A stretch of 64,000 bases of DNA from the NCBI RefSeq assembly GCF_001506075.1, contig NZ_KQ947475.1, positions 2,523,595 to 2,587,594 of the forward strand. The letters run 5' to 3'. Source of the DNA: Vibrio sp. MEBiC08052. GTDB lineage: Bacteria > Pseudomonadota > Gammaproteobacteria > Enterobacterales > Vibrionaceae. The translations under genes and the position numbers were made by a program. Shown here piece by piece: positions 10,433-19,862 of this stretch. Below the pieces are notes generated by a model, which had not been told where the DNA came from, ran no database searches, and saw only the letters and a list, made by a program, of their open reading frames with translations. The first letter of the stretch is position 1, and each line of letters opens with the position of its first letter.

Positions 10433-13072
10433 ATGGATGCTACTAATATGCATGTTCAATCCCCACTTACACTACAAGATGAACAACTGACGCTCGAATC
10501 GCTGAAAAATCAGCTGGAAATGTTTGCTGATGAGCAAAAACAACAGTTTCTCAATGCTCATTCAGTACCGGATCTGGTTTATGGCCGGGCAGAATACATG
10601 GATCAATTACTGCAACGTTTATGGCAGTTTTACAATTTCCATCAGATCGAAGCCCTCACGCTGATTGCTGTGGGCGGTTATGGCAGAAAAGAACTTCATC
10701 CGTTGTCAGATATTGATATTTTAATTCTTTCCAAACAAAAGCTTCCGGCTCAAGTTCAGACCCAAATCAGTAAATTCATCACACTGCTCTGGGATTTAAA
10801 ACTTGAAGTCGGTCACGCCGTCAGGACAATTGAAGAGTGCAGTCTGATTGGCCGTGAAGATTTAACCGTCGCCACCAACCTGCAGGAAGCCAGAAGGCTT
10901 GCCGGTTGTGAAGAGATATATCATCAACTCAAACTGATCATTCTATCGGAATCGTTCTGGCCGACAGAGACATTCTACCGAGCCAAGGTTGAAGAACAGA
11001 AAGCGCGTCATGCCCGTTATCACGATACGACCTACAATCTGGAACCCGATATCAAATCGACACCTGGTGGATTGAGAGACATCCATACGCTCAGTTGGAT
11101 AGCCAGACGACATTTCGGTGCGACCTCACTGTTTGAAATGAGTAGTCACGGTTTTCTCACCGATGCTGAATACCGAGAGCTGGCAGAATGCCAGGAGTTC
11201 TTATGGCGGATTCGTTTTGCGCTGCATCTGGAACTCAAACGCTACGATAATCGCCTGACGTTTGCCCATCAGGCTCAAGTCGCACAACATCTTGGTTTTC
11301 AGGGAGAAGGCAACCATGCTGTTGAGATGATGATGAAAGAGTTTTACCGCACGCTTAGACGGGTCGCAGAACTCAATAAAATGTTACTCAAACTCTTTGA
11401 TCAGGCGATTCTCGATGAAGACGAATCTCTTCTGCCGACAATTCTCAATCAGCATTTTCAAAAACGGGGCAACCTCATAGAACTCCGAACCGAAGGGCTG
11501 TTCCAACACCATCCGGAAACGATTCTGGATATGTTTATCCACATCGCGAACGATTCTCAGATTGAAGGTGTGGCCCCGACGACCATGAGACAGCTCAGAA
11601 CAGCCCGCCGCCGACTCAGCTACTTTTTACACACCCTGCCTTTAGCACGAGAAAAGTTCATGGAACTGGTCCGGCATCCGAATGCCCTGACCAAAGCTTT
11701 CAGTCTGATGCATCGTCATGGTGTCTTATCTGCGTATCTGCCGCAATGGAGTCACATTGTCGGACAAATGCAGTTCGACCTCTTTCATGTTTATACTGTC
11801 GATGAACACAGTATTCGTTTGCTAAAACATATCCGGATTTTCAGTGACCCCAAAAATCATGAACACCACCCGATCTGCTGTGAAGTCTACCCCCGTCTGC
11901 AAAAGAAAGAGTTACTGATTCTCGCCGCCATCTTCCATGATATCGGTAAAGGACGAGGCGGTGACCATTCAGAAATCGGGGCGGTAGAAGCCTATGATTT
12001 CTGTATTGAACACGGTTTATCCAAGCCCGAGGCAAAATTGGTATCATGGTTGGTCCAAAATCACTTACTGATGTCGGTGACAGCCCAACGACGCGATATT
12101 TATGATCCAGAAGTGATTATCGAGTTTGCCAAAACGGTTCGTGATGAAGAGTATCTTGAATTTCTCGTCTGCCTGACCGTTGCGGATATCTGTGCAACAA
12201 ATCCAGAATTGTGGAACAGTTGGAAAAGAACCTTACTGGCAGAGCTGTTTTATTCGACGCAGCGGGCACTCCGCAGAGGTCTGGAGAATCCGGTGGATGT
12301 CAGAGAGCGAATCCGCCACAACCAGCAACTTTCTTCAGCTTTATTAAGAAAAGAAGGGTTCAGCCTGCAAGAAATTGATTCGTTATGGCAACGTTTCAAA
12401 GCAGACTATTTCTTACGCCACACACATAAGCAAATCGCTTGGCATTGCACGCATATGTTACGCCACCAAGCACCAGATGAACCGCTGATCTTAATCAGCA
12501 AAAAAGCCACGCGTGGTGGCACGGAAATTTTTGTTTATACCAAAGATCAACATGCACTGTTTGCCACGGTTGTCGCTGAACTCGACCGCAAAGGCCTGAA
12601 TGTTCATGACGCTCAGATAATGACCAGCAAAGATGGTTACGCGCTCGATACATTCATGGTGCTGGATCAAAATGGAGATACCATTGATACAGAGCGCCAT
12701 CAAACACTGACGTCTCATCTCCGCCGAGCCATCGAACAAGGAACGCCTGCCCTGCATAAAACCCGCAGGACGCCCAGTAACTTAAAACATTTCACGGTTA
12801 AAACACAGGTCGATTTTCTGCCGACCAAGAGTAAAAAACGTACACTTGTTGAATTTGTGGCACTGGATATGCCCGGATTACTCGCGACCGTCGGTGCAAC
12901 ATTTTCAGAGCTGGGATTCGATATTCACGGAGCCAAAATCACGACTATCGGTGAAAGAGCTGAAGACTTATTCATCATTACCAGTACCACACATGGCAAA
13001 CTGAGCATGGAAGAGCAGGAAAATCTGAGACAGGTTTTAATCGAGAACGTGGATGCGCTAATGCCACATTAA
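10433..13072 (+). CDS. glnD: Bifunctional PII uridylyltransferase/uridylyl-removing enzyme
   Basis: GlnD senses glutamine and adds UMP to, or removes it from, PII proteins (GlnB/GlnK), which sets glutamine synthetase activity and NtrBC signalling. The 879-residue protein has the nucleotidyltransferase motif GGYGRKELHPLSDIDILIL at residues 81-99, with catalytic D93 and D95. The HD-domain motif HDIGKGRGGDH is near residue 502 and carries the uridylyl-removing activity. Two C-terminal ACT domains (about 697-780 and 805-879) bind glutamine. The length is standard. It follows map on the plus strand, as in E. coli. Confidence 0.96.
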   Translation: MDATNMHVQSPLTLQDEQLTLESLKNQLEMFADEQKQQFLNAHSVPDLVYGRAEYMDQLLQRLWQFYNFHQIEALTLIAVGGYGRKELHPLSDIDILILSKQKLPAQVQTQISKFITLLWDLKLEVGHAVRTIEECSLIGREDLTVATNLQEARRLAGCEEIYHQLKLIILSESFWPTETFYRAKVEEQKARHARYHDTTYNLEPDIKSTPGGLRDIHTLSWIARRHFGATSLFEMSSHGFLTDAEYRELAECQEFLWRIRFALHLELKRYDNRLTFAHQAQVAQHLGFQGEGNHAVEMMMKEFYRTLRRVAELNKMLLKLFDQAILDEDESLLPTILNQHFQKRGNLIELRTEGLFQHHPETILDMFIHIANDSQIEGVAPTTMRQLRTARRRLSYFLHTLPLAREKFMELVRHPNALTKAFSLMHRHGVLSAYLPQWSHIVGQMQFDLFHVYTVDEHSIRLLKHIRIFSDPKNHEHHPICCEVYPRLQKKELLILAAIFHDIGKGRGGDHSEIGAVEAYDFCIEHGLSKPEAKLVSWLVQNHLLMSVTAQRRDIYDPEVIIEFAKTVRDEEYLEFLVCLTVADICATNPELWNSWKRTLLAELFYSTQRALRRGLENPVDVRERIRHNQQLSSALLRKEGFSLQEIDSLWQRFKADYFLRHTHKQIAWHCTHMLRHQAPDEPLILISKKATRGGTEIFVYTKDQHALFATVVAELDRKGLNVHDAQIMTSKDGYALDTFMVLDQNGDTIDTERHQTLTSHLRRAIEQGTPALHKTRRTPSNLKHFTVKTQVDFLPTKSKKRTLVEFVALDMPGLLATVGATFSELGFDIHGAKITTIGERAEDLFIITSTTHGKLSMEEQENLRQVLIENVDALMPH

Positions 13073-13213
13073 GTGGTATCAGCATCATCCCAAACCGGGT
13101 ATCAATAGAGCGATCTATTCCACAACTTTCAATGCAAAATAGGAACATACGCTATCTCAACCGATAAGAGGCTGATACATTGATATTATCACTAGTCATC
13201 AGAGAGATAGCCT

Positions 13214-13597
13214 ATGTTCCCACACCTCAGCAATCTGGGAATTAATGATCCCACCCAGATAGAACGCTACACAGTCCGTCAGGAAGCCCTGAAAGATGTG
13301 CTGAAGATTTATTTTCGGAAACAAAAAGGAGAACTGTTTGCGAAGAGTGTCAAGTTTAAGTACCCGAGACAAGTGAAAAATGTGCTGGTCGATAGTGGTA
13401 GTCACCAGTACAAAGAGGTCACCGAAATCAGTCGTAATCTCACATTAGTTATTGATGAGCTCAACCACATCACAACCCCAGAACAACTCTCCGAACAAGA
13501 TCTGAAAGAAAAAATACTTAGTGATCTGCGCCATCTGGAAAAAGTAGTGACCAGTAAGATCCACGAAATTGAAAATGATTTAATGAAATTAAAATGA
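13214..13597 (+). CDS. UPF0325 / YaeH family protein of unknown function
   Basis: The 127-residue sequence matches the YaeH (UPF0325, DUF3461) family, with the diagnostic block [20 protein letters not shown] at about 37-55 (here [17 protein letters not shown] with minor differences), then YKEVTEIS and a C-terminal helix [17 protein letters not shown]. It has no signal peptide or membrane segment, so it is probably cytoplasmic. No biochemical role is established as far as I know. It sits between glnD and the convergent pgpA, the same neighbourhood (glnD region) as in enterobacteria. A bidirectional terminator follows immediately. Confidence 0.9.
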   Translation: MFPHLSNLGINDPTQIERYTVRQEALKDVLKIYFRKQKGELFAKSVKFKYPRQVKNVLVDSGSHQYKEVTEISRNLTLVIDELNHITTPEQLSEQDLKEKILSDLRHLEKVVTSKIHEIENDLMKLK

Positions 13598-13602
13598 TAT
13601 AT

Positions 13603-13629
13603 GAGGTTCCCGCTTGGGAACCTCCTTTT
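13603..13629. terminator. Bidirectional terminator between the UPF0325 gene and pgpA
   Basis: Perfect 9-bp stem GAGGTTCCC/GGGAACCTC with a GCTT loop, followed by CTTTTC on the plus strand. It lies six bases after the plus-strand stop codon and shortly after the 3' end of the convergent pgpA operon. Confidence 0.8.
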
Positions 13630-13644
13630 CACCACAACCGTATC

Positions 13645-14148
13645 TCAGCCAAACCATCCGCTGCCAAAACCGATCCCAGTAAGCACAACCCCAGCCATCA
13701 CACCGGCAAGCACATCATCAATCATGATGCCGAATCCCCCTGCGACATGCTGGTCGAGCCAGCGAATCGGCCATGGTTTAACCATATCGAAAAAGCGAAA
13801 TAACACAAAACCGAGGATGATCCATGACCACTCACCGCTCCCCTGAACCATATAGGGAACAATTAACATGGTGATCCAAAAACCGACAAATTCATCCCAG
13901 ACAATCGAACCATGATCGTGAACATTCATATCATCTGAAGCCTGCTGACAAATCTTTATACCGATCAATGCAGCAAAGAGAGTCACAGCCAGATATATTC
14001 CAAATGGCAGTTGAGACAGCAATAGATAAAATGGAATTGCGGCCAGCGTTCCCATTGTACCGGGAATGACCGGGGATAAACCACTGCCAAATCCTGTCGC
14101 CAGCAAATGCCAAGGGTTATCAAGATGCAGCCGTTCTGTGGGTTTCAT
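13645..14148 (-). CDS. pgpA: Phosphatidylglycerophosphatase A
   Basis: PgpA removes the phosphate from phosphatidylglycerophosphate to give phosphatidylglycerol at the inner membrane. The sequence has the early motif NPWHLLATGFGSGLSP, the acidic VWDEFVGFW motif and several hydrophobic helices, as expected for the family. I place the start at the ATG at 14148 (167 residues). A TTG directly before it abuts the thiL stop codon, so either start keeps the genes touching. It is the last gene of the rib-nusB-thiL-pgpA operon. Confidence 0.93.
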   Translation of the reverse strand: MKPTERLHLDNPWHLLATGFGSGLSPVIPGTMGTLAAIPFYLLLSQLPFGIYLAVTLFAALIGIKICQQASDDMNVHDHGSIVWDEFVGFWITMLIVPYMVQGSGEWSWIILGFVLFRFFDMVKPWPIRWLDQHVAGGFGIMIDDVLAGVMAGVVLTGIGFGSGWFG

Positions 14149-14151
14149 CAA

Positions 14152-15129
14152 TTACTTCTCCTGCTGAAAATGGTCATAACCTGCCAACTCCCACGATAAG
14201 GGATTGCCTTCATGATGTAATTCCCATTGTCCTTGAGACCGAATTTGTCCAATGCAAGTCAGCGGTGTATCACAATGAGAAAGCGCACTTACTAATGAAC
14301 CTTTATTCTCCTCCGAGACAGTAAAACAGAGTTCATACTCTTCGCCACTGGTTAACGCATACTGTTGTGCTTTGACCCTATCGCCCCCCAAATGCTGTAA
14401 CAGCGCTTCGGAAATAGGTAAACGACTGACATCAATGCTGGCCCCCACCCCTGAACCAGTCAGAATATGTTGTATATCAGCAATCAAGCCATCAGATATA
14501 TCAATCGCAGCCGATGCCTGTGTTAATAATGATTGTCCGGCAAGAATTCTGGGGGTCGCAAAGTAGTGACGCTTTTCGAGCTCCCGGCTCACGTTATCAA
14601 GGTTTTGCTTCGCAGATAAAATCAGCTCTAATCCAGCTTTACTATCTCCCAGCGTGCCTGTGACATAAATCCAGTCTCCGACCTTTGCTCCATGTCGAGT
14701 CAGCGCCTGCGCTTCCGGCACGAAACCATGTACCGTCAGCGTGATACTCAACGGTCCTCGGGTGGTGTCACCACCGATCAATTGAATATTGTAGTAACTT
14801 GCCAACTCAAAAAAGGCATCACAAAATCGACTCAACCACGCTATATCCGTTTCAGGTAATGTTAAAGCCAGCGTACACCATGCCGGAGTTGCCCCCATCG
14901 CAGCCAAATCACTTAAATTAGAGACAAGGGCTTTGTGTGCGATCCAGGCCGGATCGGCCTCAGGAAGAAAATGGGTTCCAGATACCATCGTATCTGTACT
15001 GATCGCAAGCCGGACTTGCTCGGGTACTTTTACAATCGCGCAATCATCGCCAATACCAAGCTGAACATCTTTACGCTGTGTTTGTCGTTGCTTAAAGAAA
15101 CGATCAATTAAACGAAATTCACCAGTCAT
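14152..15129 (-). CDS. thiL: Thiamine-monophosphate kinase
   Basis: ThiL phosphorylates thiamine monophosphate to the active cofactor thiamine diphosphate. The 325-residue protein shows the PurM/ThiL fold motifs: GDDCAIV near the N-terminus, STDTMVSGTHF, the glycine-rich LSDLAAMGATP and IGGDTTRGPLSITLTVHG. Length and motif order are normal. It follows nusB after a hairpin terminator and abuts pgpA, an order common in gammaproteobacteria. Confidence 0.95.
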   Translation of the reverse strand: MTGEFRLIDRFFKQRQTQRKDVQLGIGDDCAIVKVPEQVRLAISTDTMVSGTHFLPEADPAWIAHKALVSNLSDLAAMGATPAWCTLALTLPETDIAWLSRFCDAFFELASYYNIQLIGGDTTRGPLSITLTVHGFVPEAQALTRHGAKVGDWIYVTGTLGDSKAGLELILSAKQNLDNVSRELEKRHYFATPRILAGQSLLTQASAAIDISDGLIADIQHILTGSGVGASIDVSRLPISEALLQHLGGDRVKAQQYALTSGEEYELCFTVSEENKGSLVSALSHCDTPLTCIGQIRSQGQWELHHEGNPLSWELAGYDHFQQEK

Positions 15130-15167
15130 AAATTTTTCCTGAATATGGAGACATGTAAATCATGCAC

Positions 15168-15196
15168 ATAAAAAAGGTCAGCTCTCGCTGACCTTC
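15168..15196 (-). terminator. Terminator after nusB
   Basis: Minus-strand 9-bp perfect stem (AAGGTCAGC with GCTGACCTT), a four-base loop and a TTTT tail in the 100-base nusB-thiL gap. It would attenuate transcription before thiL-pgpA. Confidence 0.75.
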
Positions 15197-15229
15197 TTAT
15201 TTTAATCGCTTTTTACTTCTTGCGGACAC

Positions 15230-15697
15230 TTATTTCTTACGAACATGAGGTGCCGCTTTATCCAGCACACCATTGACAAATTTATGGCTATCTTCTGCTG
15301 CAAAAGATTTTGCTAATTCAATCGCTTCATTGATCACGACCTTATAAGGCACATCTTCGCGACGCGTCATCTCATACATCGCCAAACGAAGCAAAGCAAG
15401 TTCCATCATATCCAGATCTTGCATCGGACGTGAAGCATAAGGACGAATTTTGCTATCCAGCTCAGTGTGGTTTAACACGACACCGGCGAGCAAATCACGA
15501 AAATACTCAACATCAGTTTCAGGCGCACGAAGTGCTGGCTCCGTTGCGCGATGCTCTTCATCATCATACTTATCACTAGAGAGAAACTGAGCCTCAATCG
15601 TTGAGACATTTTCACGGGTAATTTGCCAAGAATAAATAGCCTGTAAAGCAAACTGGCGTGCATTACGACGTGCGGCTGGTTTCACATGAGCCCCCAT
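15230..15697 (-). CDS. nusB: Transcription antitermination protein NusB
   Basis: NusB binds boxA RNA with S10 (NusE) in the rRNA antitermination complex. The 155-residue all-helical protein has the conserved [17 protein letters not shown] start, a long region ending in [21 protein letters not shown], and [29 protein letters not shown] at the C-terminus. Its ATG shares one base with the ribH stop codon (TAATG), so it is coupled to riboflavin synthesis genes, the usual arrangement. Confidence 0.96.
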   Translation of the reverse strand: MGAHVKPAARRNARQFALQAIYSWQITRENVSTIEAQFLSSDKYDDEEHRATEPALRAPETDVEYFRDLLAGVVLNHTELDSKIRPYASRPMQDLDMMELALLRLAMYEMTRREDVPYKVVINEAIELAKSFAAEDSHKFVNGVLDKAAPHVRKK

Positions 15698-16167
15698 TAG
15701 GAATCAATTGCAGAAAGAACATTAATCATTTCAAGTGCGCTCAGTGCAGCCTCTGCACCTTTATTACCAGCCTTGGTTCCTGCGCGTTCAATCGCTTGAT
15801 CGATAGTATCAACCGTCAATACGCCAAAAGCGACAGGCAAGCTATACTCGAGAGAAACTTGAGCTAAGCCTTTATTACACTCATTACAAACATAGTCAAA
15901 GTGTGGCGTACCACCTCGGATCACCGTCCCAAGAGAGACGATCGCATCAAACTGACCAGTTTTTGCGACTCTCTGCGCAATAAGTGGCAGTTCAACAGCA
16001 CCCGGACAACGAACAACCGTAATATTCTCATCACTTACCTGACCATGACGTTTCAACGTGTCAATTGCACCGGAAAGTAAACTTTCATTAATAAAACTAT
16101 TAAACCGTGAAATGACAATCGCAATTTTCGCGTGAGGTGCCGGGAAACCTCCCTCAATCACTTTCAT
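15697..16167 (-). CDS. ribH: 6,7-dimethyl-8-ribityllumazine synthase
   Basis: RibH condenses 5-amino-6-ribitylaminouracil with 3,4-dihydroxy-2-butanone 4-phosphate, the penultimate step to riboflavin. The 156-residue protein contains the substrate motifs [24 protein letters not shown] and [17 protein letters not shown], which includes the catalytic histidine. The size is that of the icosahedral type. It lies between ribBA, whose product it uses, and nusB. Confidence 0.96.
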   Translation of the reverse strand: MKVIEGGFPAPHAKIAIVISRFNSFINESLLSGAIDTLKRHGQVSDENITVVRCPGAVELPLIAQRVAKTGQFDAIVSLGTVIRGGTPHFDYVCNECNKGLAQVSLEYSLPVAFGVLTVDTIDQAIERAGTKAGNKGAEAALSALEMINVLSAIDS

Positions 16168-16306
16168 AAACTTTCCTTAAAACTCTGTTCATCAGCGAGA
16201 ATCGGCGGATTCTAGCATAGTTCCATCATTAATTTCTAATGGTATTTCTGAAGACGCCCGGAAACAGATTCCCTGTTTTTATCCGAGCATCTTCCCCTCG
16301 GATGAC

Positions 16307-17416
16307 TTACTGGCTGACATACTCCACAACATTCAGTCCAAATCCACCCAATGCATGATATTTTTTATTCGCAGACGAGAGCAGCTTCATATCTGTGACT
16401 CCCAAGTCAGCAAGGATCTGCGAACCGACACCGACACGGCGGGAAGTCCCTTGTTTTTTCGCCATCGCAGGGGCTTCACCTTTATCCTGTAACTCAAACA
16501 TTTTGACCCGATGAATAATCAGTTCCGGAGACTCTTCATTGCCGAGCAGAACTAGCACACCGCCTTCAGCACTAATGCGTTTCATCGCATCTTCAATACT
16601 CCAACTCCGATCAGCATTTCGATCACTATGAAGTACATCCGTGAATGTGTTAATCAAGTGAACACGGACCAGAGGAACATCCTGACTCTCTTGCTCTTTT
16701 ACCAGTGCATAGTGAACCTGATTATCGATCACATCACGATAAGTGATTAAATCGAATTCCCCATAAGCGGTTGGCAACTGACACGTCGCAACACGCTCAA
16801 TGGTTGTTTCCGTGTTGTTCCGGTATTCAATCAGGTCGGCAACCGTCCCTAGCTTAATTTGGTGTTTCTCAGCAAAGACTTCCAAATCGGGACGTCTTGC
16901 CATGCTACCGTCTTCTTTAAGAATTTCGACAATCACCGAAGCTGGTTCCAAACCGGCTAATCTTGCCAAATCACATCCAGCTTCAGTATGTCCGGCGCGA
17001 GTCAATACGCCACCATCCTGAGCTGCAAGTGGGAAGATATGACCCGGCTGAACGAGATCAGAAGCCTTCGCATCTGGCGCAACCGCAGCCTGAACAGTCC
17101 GGGCACGATCACCGGCTGAAATACCGGTGGTGACACCTTCGGCAGCTTCAATCGAAACCGTAAAATTAGTGGTAAACTGGGCGTTATTATCTTGTACCAT
17201 CGGACCCAGTCCCAAACGCTGACACCGCTCTTTGGTCATCGTCAGACAAATCAGTCCCCGCCCATGCGTTGCCATAAAATTAATCGCTTCTGGTGTAATA
17301 TGCTCAGCGGCAATAATCATATCACCTTCATTTTCGCGATCTTCATCGTCCATCAGGATAACTATTTTACCCTGACGAATATCTTCGATAATTTCTTGGG
17401 GGGTGCTAATTGCCAT
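16307..17416 (-). CDS. ribBA: 3,4-dihydroxy-2-butanone 4-phosphate synthase with degenerate GTP cyclohydrolase II-like domain
   Basis: The N-terminal 200 residues are a complete RibB: the acidic loop [10 protein letters not shown] at 23-32, RGLICLTMT and the late [27 protein letters not shown] motif. It makes the four-carbon donor for lumazine synthase from ribulose 5-phosphate. The C-terminal 160 residues align with RibA in overall layout, but the zinc-cysteine motif (C-x2-GD...C-x-C) is absent. The matching stretch reads [27 protein letters not shown] cyclohydrolase activity is therefore unlikely, and a true RibA should be encoded elsewhere. The gene lies between ribE and ribH in the operon. 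Confidence 0.93.
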   Translation of the reverse strand: MAISTPQEIIEDIRQGKIVILMDDEDRENEGDMIIAAEHITPEAINFMATHGRGLICLTMTKERCQRLGLGPMVQDNNAQFTTNFTVSIEAAEGVTTGISAGDRARTVQAAVAPDAKASDLVQPGHIFPLAAQDGGVLTRAGHTEAGCDLARLAGLEPASVIVEILKEDGSMARRPDLEVFAEKHQIKLGTVADLIEYRNNTETTIERVATCQLPTAYGEFDLITYRDVIDNQVHYALVKEQESQDVPLVRVHLINTFTDVLHSDRNADRSWSIEDAMKRISAEGGVLVLLGNEESPELIIHRVKMFELQDKGEAPAMAKKQGTSRRVGVGSQILADLGVTDMKLLSSANKKYHALGGFGLNVVEYVSQ

Positions 17417-17497
17417 CGTTTTTATCCTCGGTACTGAATTTAGTCTATTGTTCTGTATGATGCTTCAATGCAATCTCAAACAACAAATGGTCATCAT

Positions 17498-18157
17498 TCA
17501 AGCAAAACCATTTTGTTGCAAAAATTCGAGTGTCATGGAAGAGTTCTGTTCACGCTTTTCAGTGGCTCCGGCACTCAGTAATCGCTCCAGATAGCGAGCC
17601 ATTACATCGACTTCAAGATTCACTTGTCGTCCAACCCGGAATGCATGAATGGTGGTTTCTGACGACGTATGGGGAATGATCGTCAGTTTAAAAGCATTGT
17701 GGCGTAATGCATTGACCGTCAGGCTGATCCCATCGACAGTGATTGAACCTTTTTCCGCCACGTAACGACAAATGTCTTCCGGTAAAGCAATCCAAAACTC
17801 TATCGCTCGACCAACCTGAGCACGCTCAATAATCTCACCAACCCCATCGACATGACCGGAGACAATGTGTCCGCCAAAACGAGTGGTCGGTAACATTGCC
17901 TTTTCCAGATTGACGCGGTCTCCCACTTGGGCGTGGGCAAAACTCGACTTATTGAGTGTTTCCAGAGACAAATCTGCGGTATAACTTCTCGCAGTCCGGG
18001 CCACAACCGTCAGGCAGACACCGTTAGTCGCAATGCTGTCACCCAGTTTTACATCGGACATATCCAGAGAACCGACTTCGACCTGAATGGAAACATCTTC
18101 ACCTTTCGGGGTAATCGCTGTGAGAGTCCCGATAGATTCAACAATACCAGTAAACAT
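17498..18157 (-). CDS. ribE: Riboflavin synthase subunit alpha
   Basis: This enzyme dismutates two 6,7-dimethyl-8-ribityllumazine molecules into riboflavin and the ribitylaminouracil precursor. The 219-residue protein is an internal duplication. Each half has the lumazine-binding signature, seen as GVCLTVV in the first and GISLTVN in the second, and the N-terminal MFTGIVES is diagnostic. The gene is 17 bases downstream of ribD and upstream of ribBA. Some groups call it ribC. Confidence 0.95.
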   Translation of the reverse strand: MFTGIVESIGTLTAITPKGEDVSIQVEVGSLDMSDVKLGDSIATNGVCLTVVARTARSYTADLSLETLNKSSFAHAQVGDRVNLEKAMLPTTRFGGHIVSGHVDGVGEIIERAQVGRAIEFWIALPEDICRYVAEKGSITVDGISLTVNALRHNAFKLTIIPHTSSETTIHAFRVGRQVNLEVDVMARYLERLLSAGATEKREQNSSMTLEFLQQNGFA

Positions 18158-18173
18158 GATGTTACTCTTATAT

Positions 18174-19289
18174 TTATACTTTGGGAGAATGATACTGCGG
18201 TATCACAGTCATACGAATGTCGGGGCCAACCCGAACCACATCAGAGATATCGAGCTGCAATACATCTTGCATCGATTCGAAACCAAACTGACCAAACAAT
18301 CCTCGTCCGTCACTACCCATTAATTTCGGAGCCAGATAGAGAATAATTTCATCAACTAACTGCTGTGACAGCAATGCCTGAGAGAGTGTCGCACCCGCTT
18401 CAACCCAAAGATGATTCACTTGATGCTTGTCAGCTAACTGACGTAACAGAGAACGAAGATCGAGCTTACCTGTTGAGTCAACAGCGACACAAATATCTGC
18501 GTCGTTCTGCCCCACCGTCAACACGGCCCCGTCGCCATCATACAGCTTCAGTTCGGCATGTAAGCGGTGATGCCGATCCAAAATGATTCGTGTCGGTTGA
18601 CGGATATCAGCCAATGGATAAGTCTGATAAACCGACTCAGGAAGCGCATGACGCCGAACTGTCAGGGCTGCATCATCCGCAATAACCGTTTGGCTGGTTG
18701 ACAAAATTGCACTGGCTCTGGCCCGAAACTTTTGCACGTCGGCCCGAGCTTGCGGCGATGTGATCCATTGACTGGCGCCGTTTGCTAAAGCAGTCTGTCC
18801 GTCAAGGCTGGCCGCCATTTTCAACTGAACCCATGGCATCCCGGTTCTCATTCGTTTGAGGAAAGCAGGATTGAGTGCGTTTGAATCGGCTTCCAGTAAT
18901 CCAGTCAGGACTTCAATTCCTGCGGCTTGCAGCATCGCAATACCACGGCCGGCTACTTGCGGGTTTGGGTCTTGCATCGCACAAATGACTTTCACCACCC
19001 CAGCCTGAATCAAACCTTCAGCACAGGGGGGTGTTCGACCATAGTGGGAACAAGGCTCCAGTGTAACGTAGGCCGTTGCGCCTTGTGCTTGCGCGCCAGC
19101 CTGCCGCAACGCATGAACTTCCGCATGAGGTCCACCGGCCTGCACATGATAACCTTCCCCCACGACTTGACCAGCTTTGACTAAAACACAGCCAACATTC
19201 GGATTTGGGGTTGTGGTGTAAACGCCTTGCTTTGCTAACGCGATCGCTCTTGACATCATTTGATAGTCAAACGCGCTAAAAACACTCAT
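18174..19289 (-). CDS. ribD: Bifunctional diaminohydroxyphosphoribosylaminopyrimidine deaminase / 5-amino-6-(5-phosphoribosylamino)uracil reductase
   Basis: RibD carries out the second and third steps of riboflavin synthesis. The N-terminal deaminase domain has the zinc motif HAEVHAL and PCSHYGRTPPC, and the C-terminal half is the NADPH-dependent reductase (LKMAASLDGQTALANGASQWIT). I use the ATG at 19289 (371 residues), not the TTG immediately before it. The gene follows nrdR by 12 bases and heads the rib genes proper. I saw no FMN riboswitch upstream. Confidence 0.95.
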   Translation of the reverse strand: MSVFSAFDYQMMSRAIALAKQGVYTTTPNPNVGCVLVKAGQVVGEGYHVQAGGPHAEVHALRQAGAQAQGATAYVTLEPCSHYGRTPPCAEGLIQAGVVKVICAMQDPNPQVAGRGIAMLQAAGIEVLTGLLEADSNALNPAFLKRMRTGMPWVQLKMAASLDGQTALANGASQWITSPQARADVQKFRARASAILSTSQTVIADDAALTVRRHALPESVYQTYPLADIRQPTRIILDRHHRLHAELKLYDGDGAVLTVGQNDADICVAVDSTGKLDLRSLLRQLADKHQVNHLWVEAGATLSQALLSQQLVDEIILYLAPKLMGSDGRGLFGQFGFESMQDVLQLDISDVVRVGPDIRMTVIPQYHSPKV

Positions 19290-19301
19290 CAATACAGCCT
19301 T

Positions 19302-19751
19302 CTAGTCTTCCAGTCTGGCAATTTCTTCACCAAATTCCCGAATATCTTCGAAGCTCCGGTAAACCGAGGCGAAACGAATGTATGCGACTTTATCAAGTTC
19401 TTTCAACTGTTCCATCACTAAGTTACCAATCAAATCACTAGGAACTTCTCGCTCACCCGTCGCCCGCAGCCGCGACTTAATCGTGCTGATGGATAGGTCA
19501 ATGGCATCAGCACTGACCGGCCGTTTTTCCAACGCCCTCAGCATACCATTGATCATTTTATCCTCATCAAACGGTTCACGATTACCATTTGACTTAATCA
19601 CTCTGGGCATCACAAGTTCTGCGGTTTCAAATGTGGTAAACCGCTCATGACAAGCCAGACACTGTCGGCGCCGACGCACTTGGTGTCCATCGGCAACCAA
19701 ACGCGAATCGATCACTTTCGTATCATTTTCCGAACAAAAAGGACAATGCAT
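19302..19751 (-). CDS. nrdR: Transcriptional repressor NrdR
   Basis: NrdR represses ribonucleotide reductase genes according to ATP/dATP levels. The 149-residue protein starts with a zinc ribbon whose four ligands are visible (C3, C6, C31, C34). An ATP-cone domain follows ([24 protein letters not shown]), ending with [19 protein letters not shown]. It is directly upstream of ribD, as in many proteobacteria, and may share its transcript. NrdR boxes would be expected at nrd genes elsewhere, not here. Confidence 0.96.
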   Translation of the reverse strand: MHCPFCSENDTKVIDSRLVADGHQVRRRRQCLACHERFTTFETAELVMPRVIKSNGNREPFDEDKMINGMLRALEKRPVSADAIDLSISTIKSRLRATGEREVPSDLIGNLVMEQLKELDKVAYIRFASVYRSFEDIREFGEEIARLED

Positions 19752-19862
19752 AACACCTCCACTCCAATGAGAGTGAGTTTAACGGAATTGCTCACAGGAG
19801 GGAAAGGAAAAGGGGCAGAAATGCCCGCTTATCACACAATCCATTTGATTCATCTGAAAATA

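Noticed and set aside
16168..17500. FMN riboswitch near ribBA
   Set aside because: I looked for the RFN core upstream of ribBA and ribD and saw no matching conserved elements in the short gaps.
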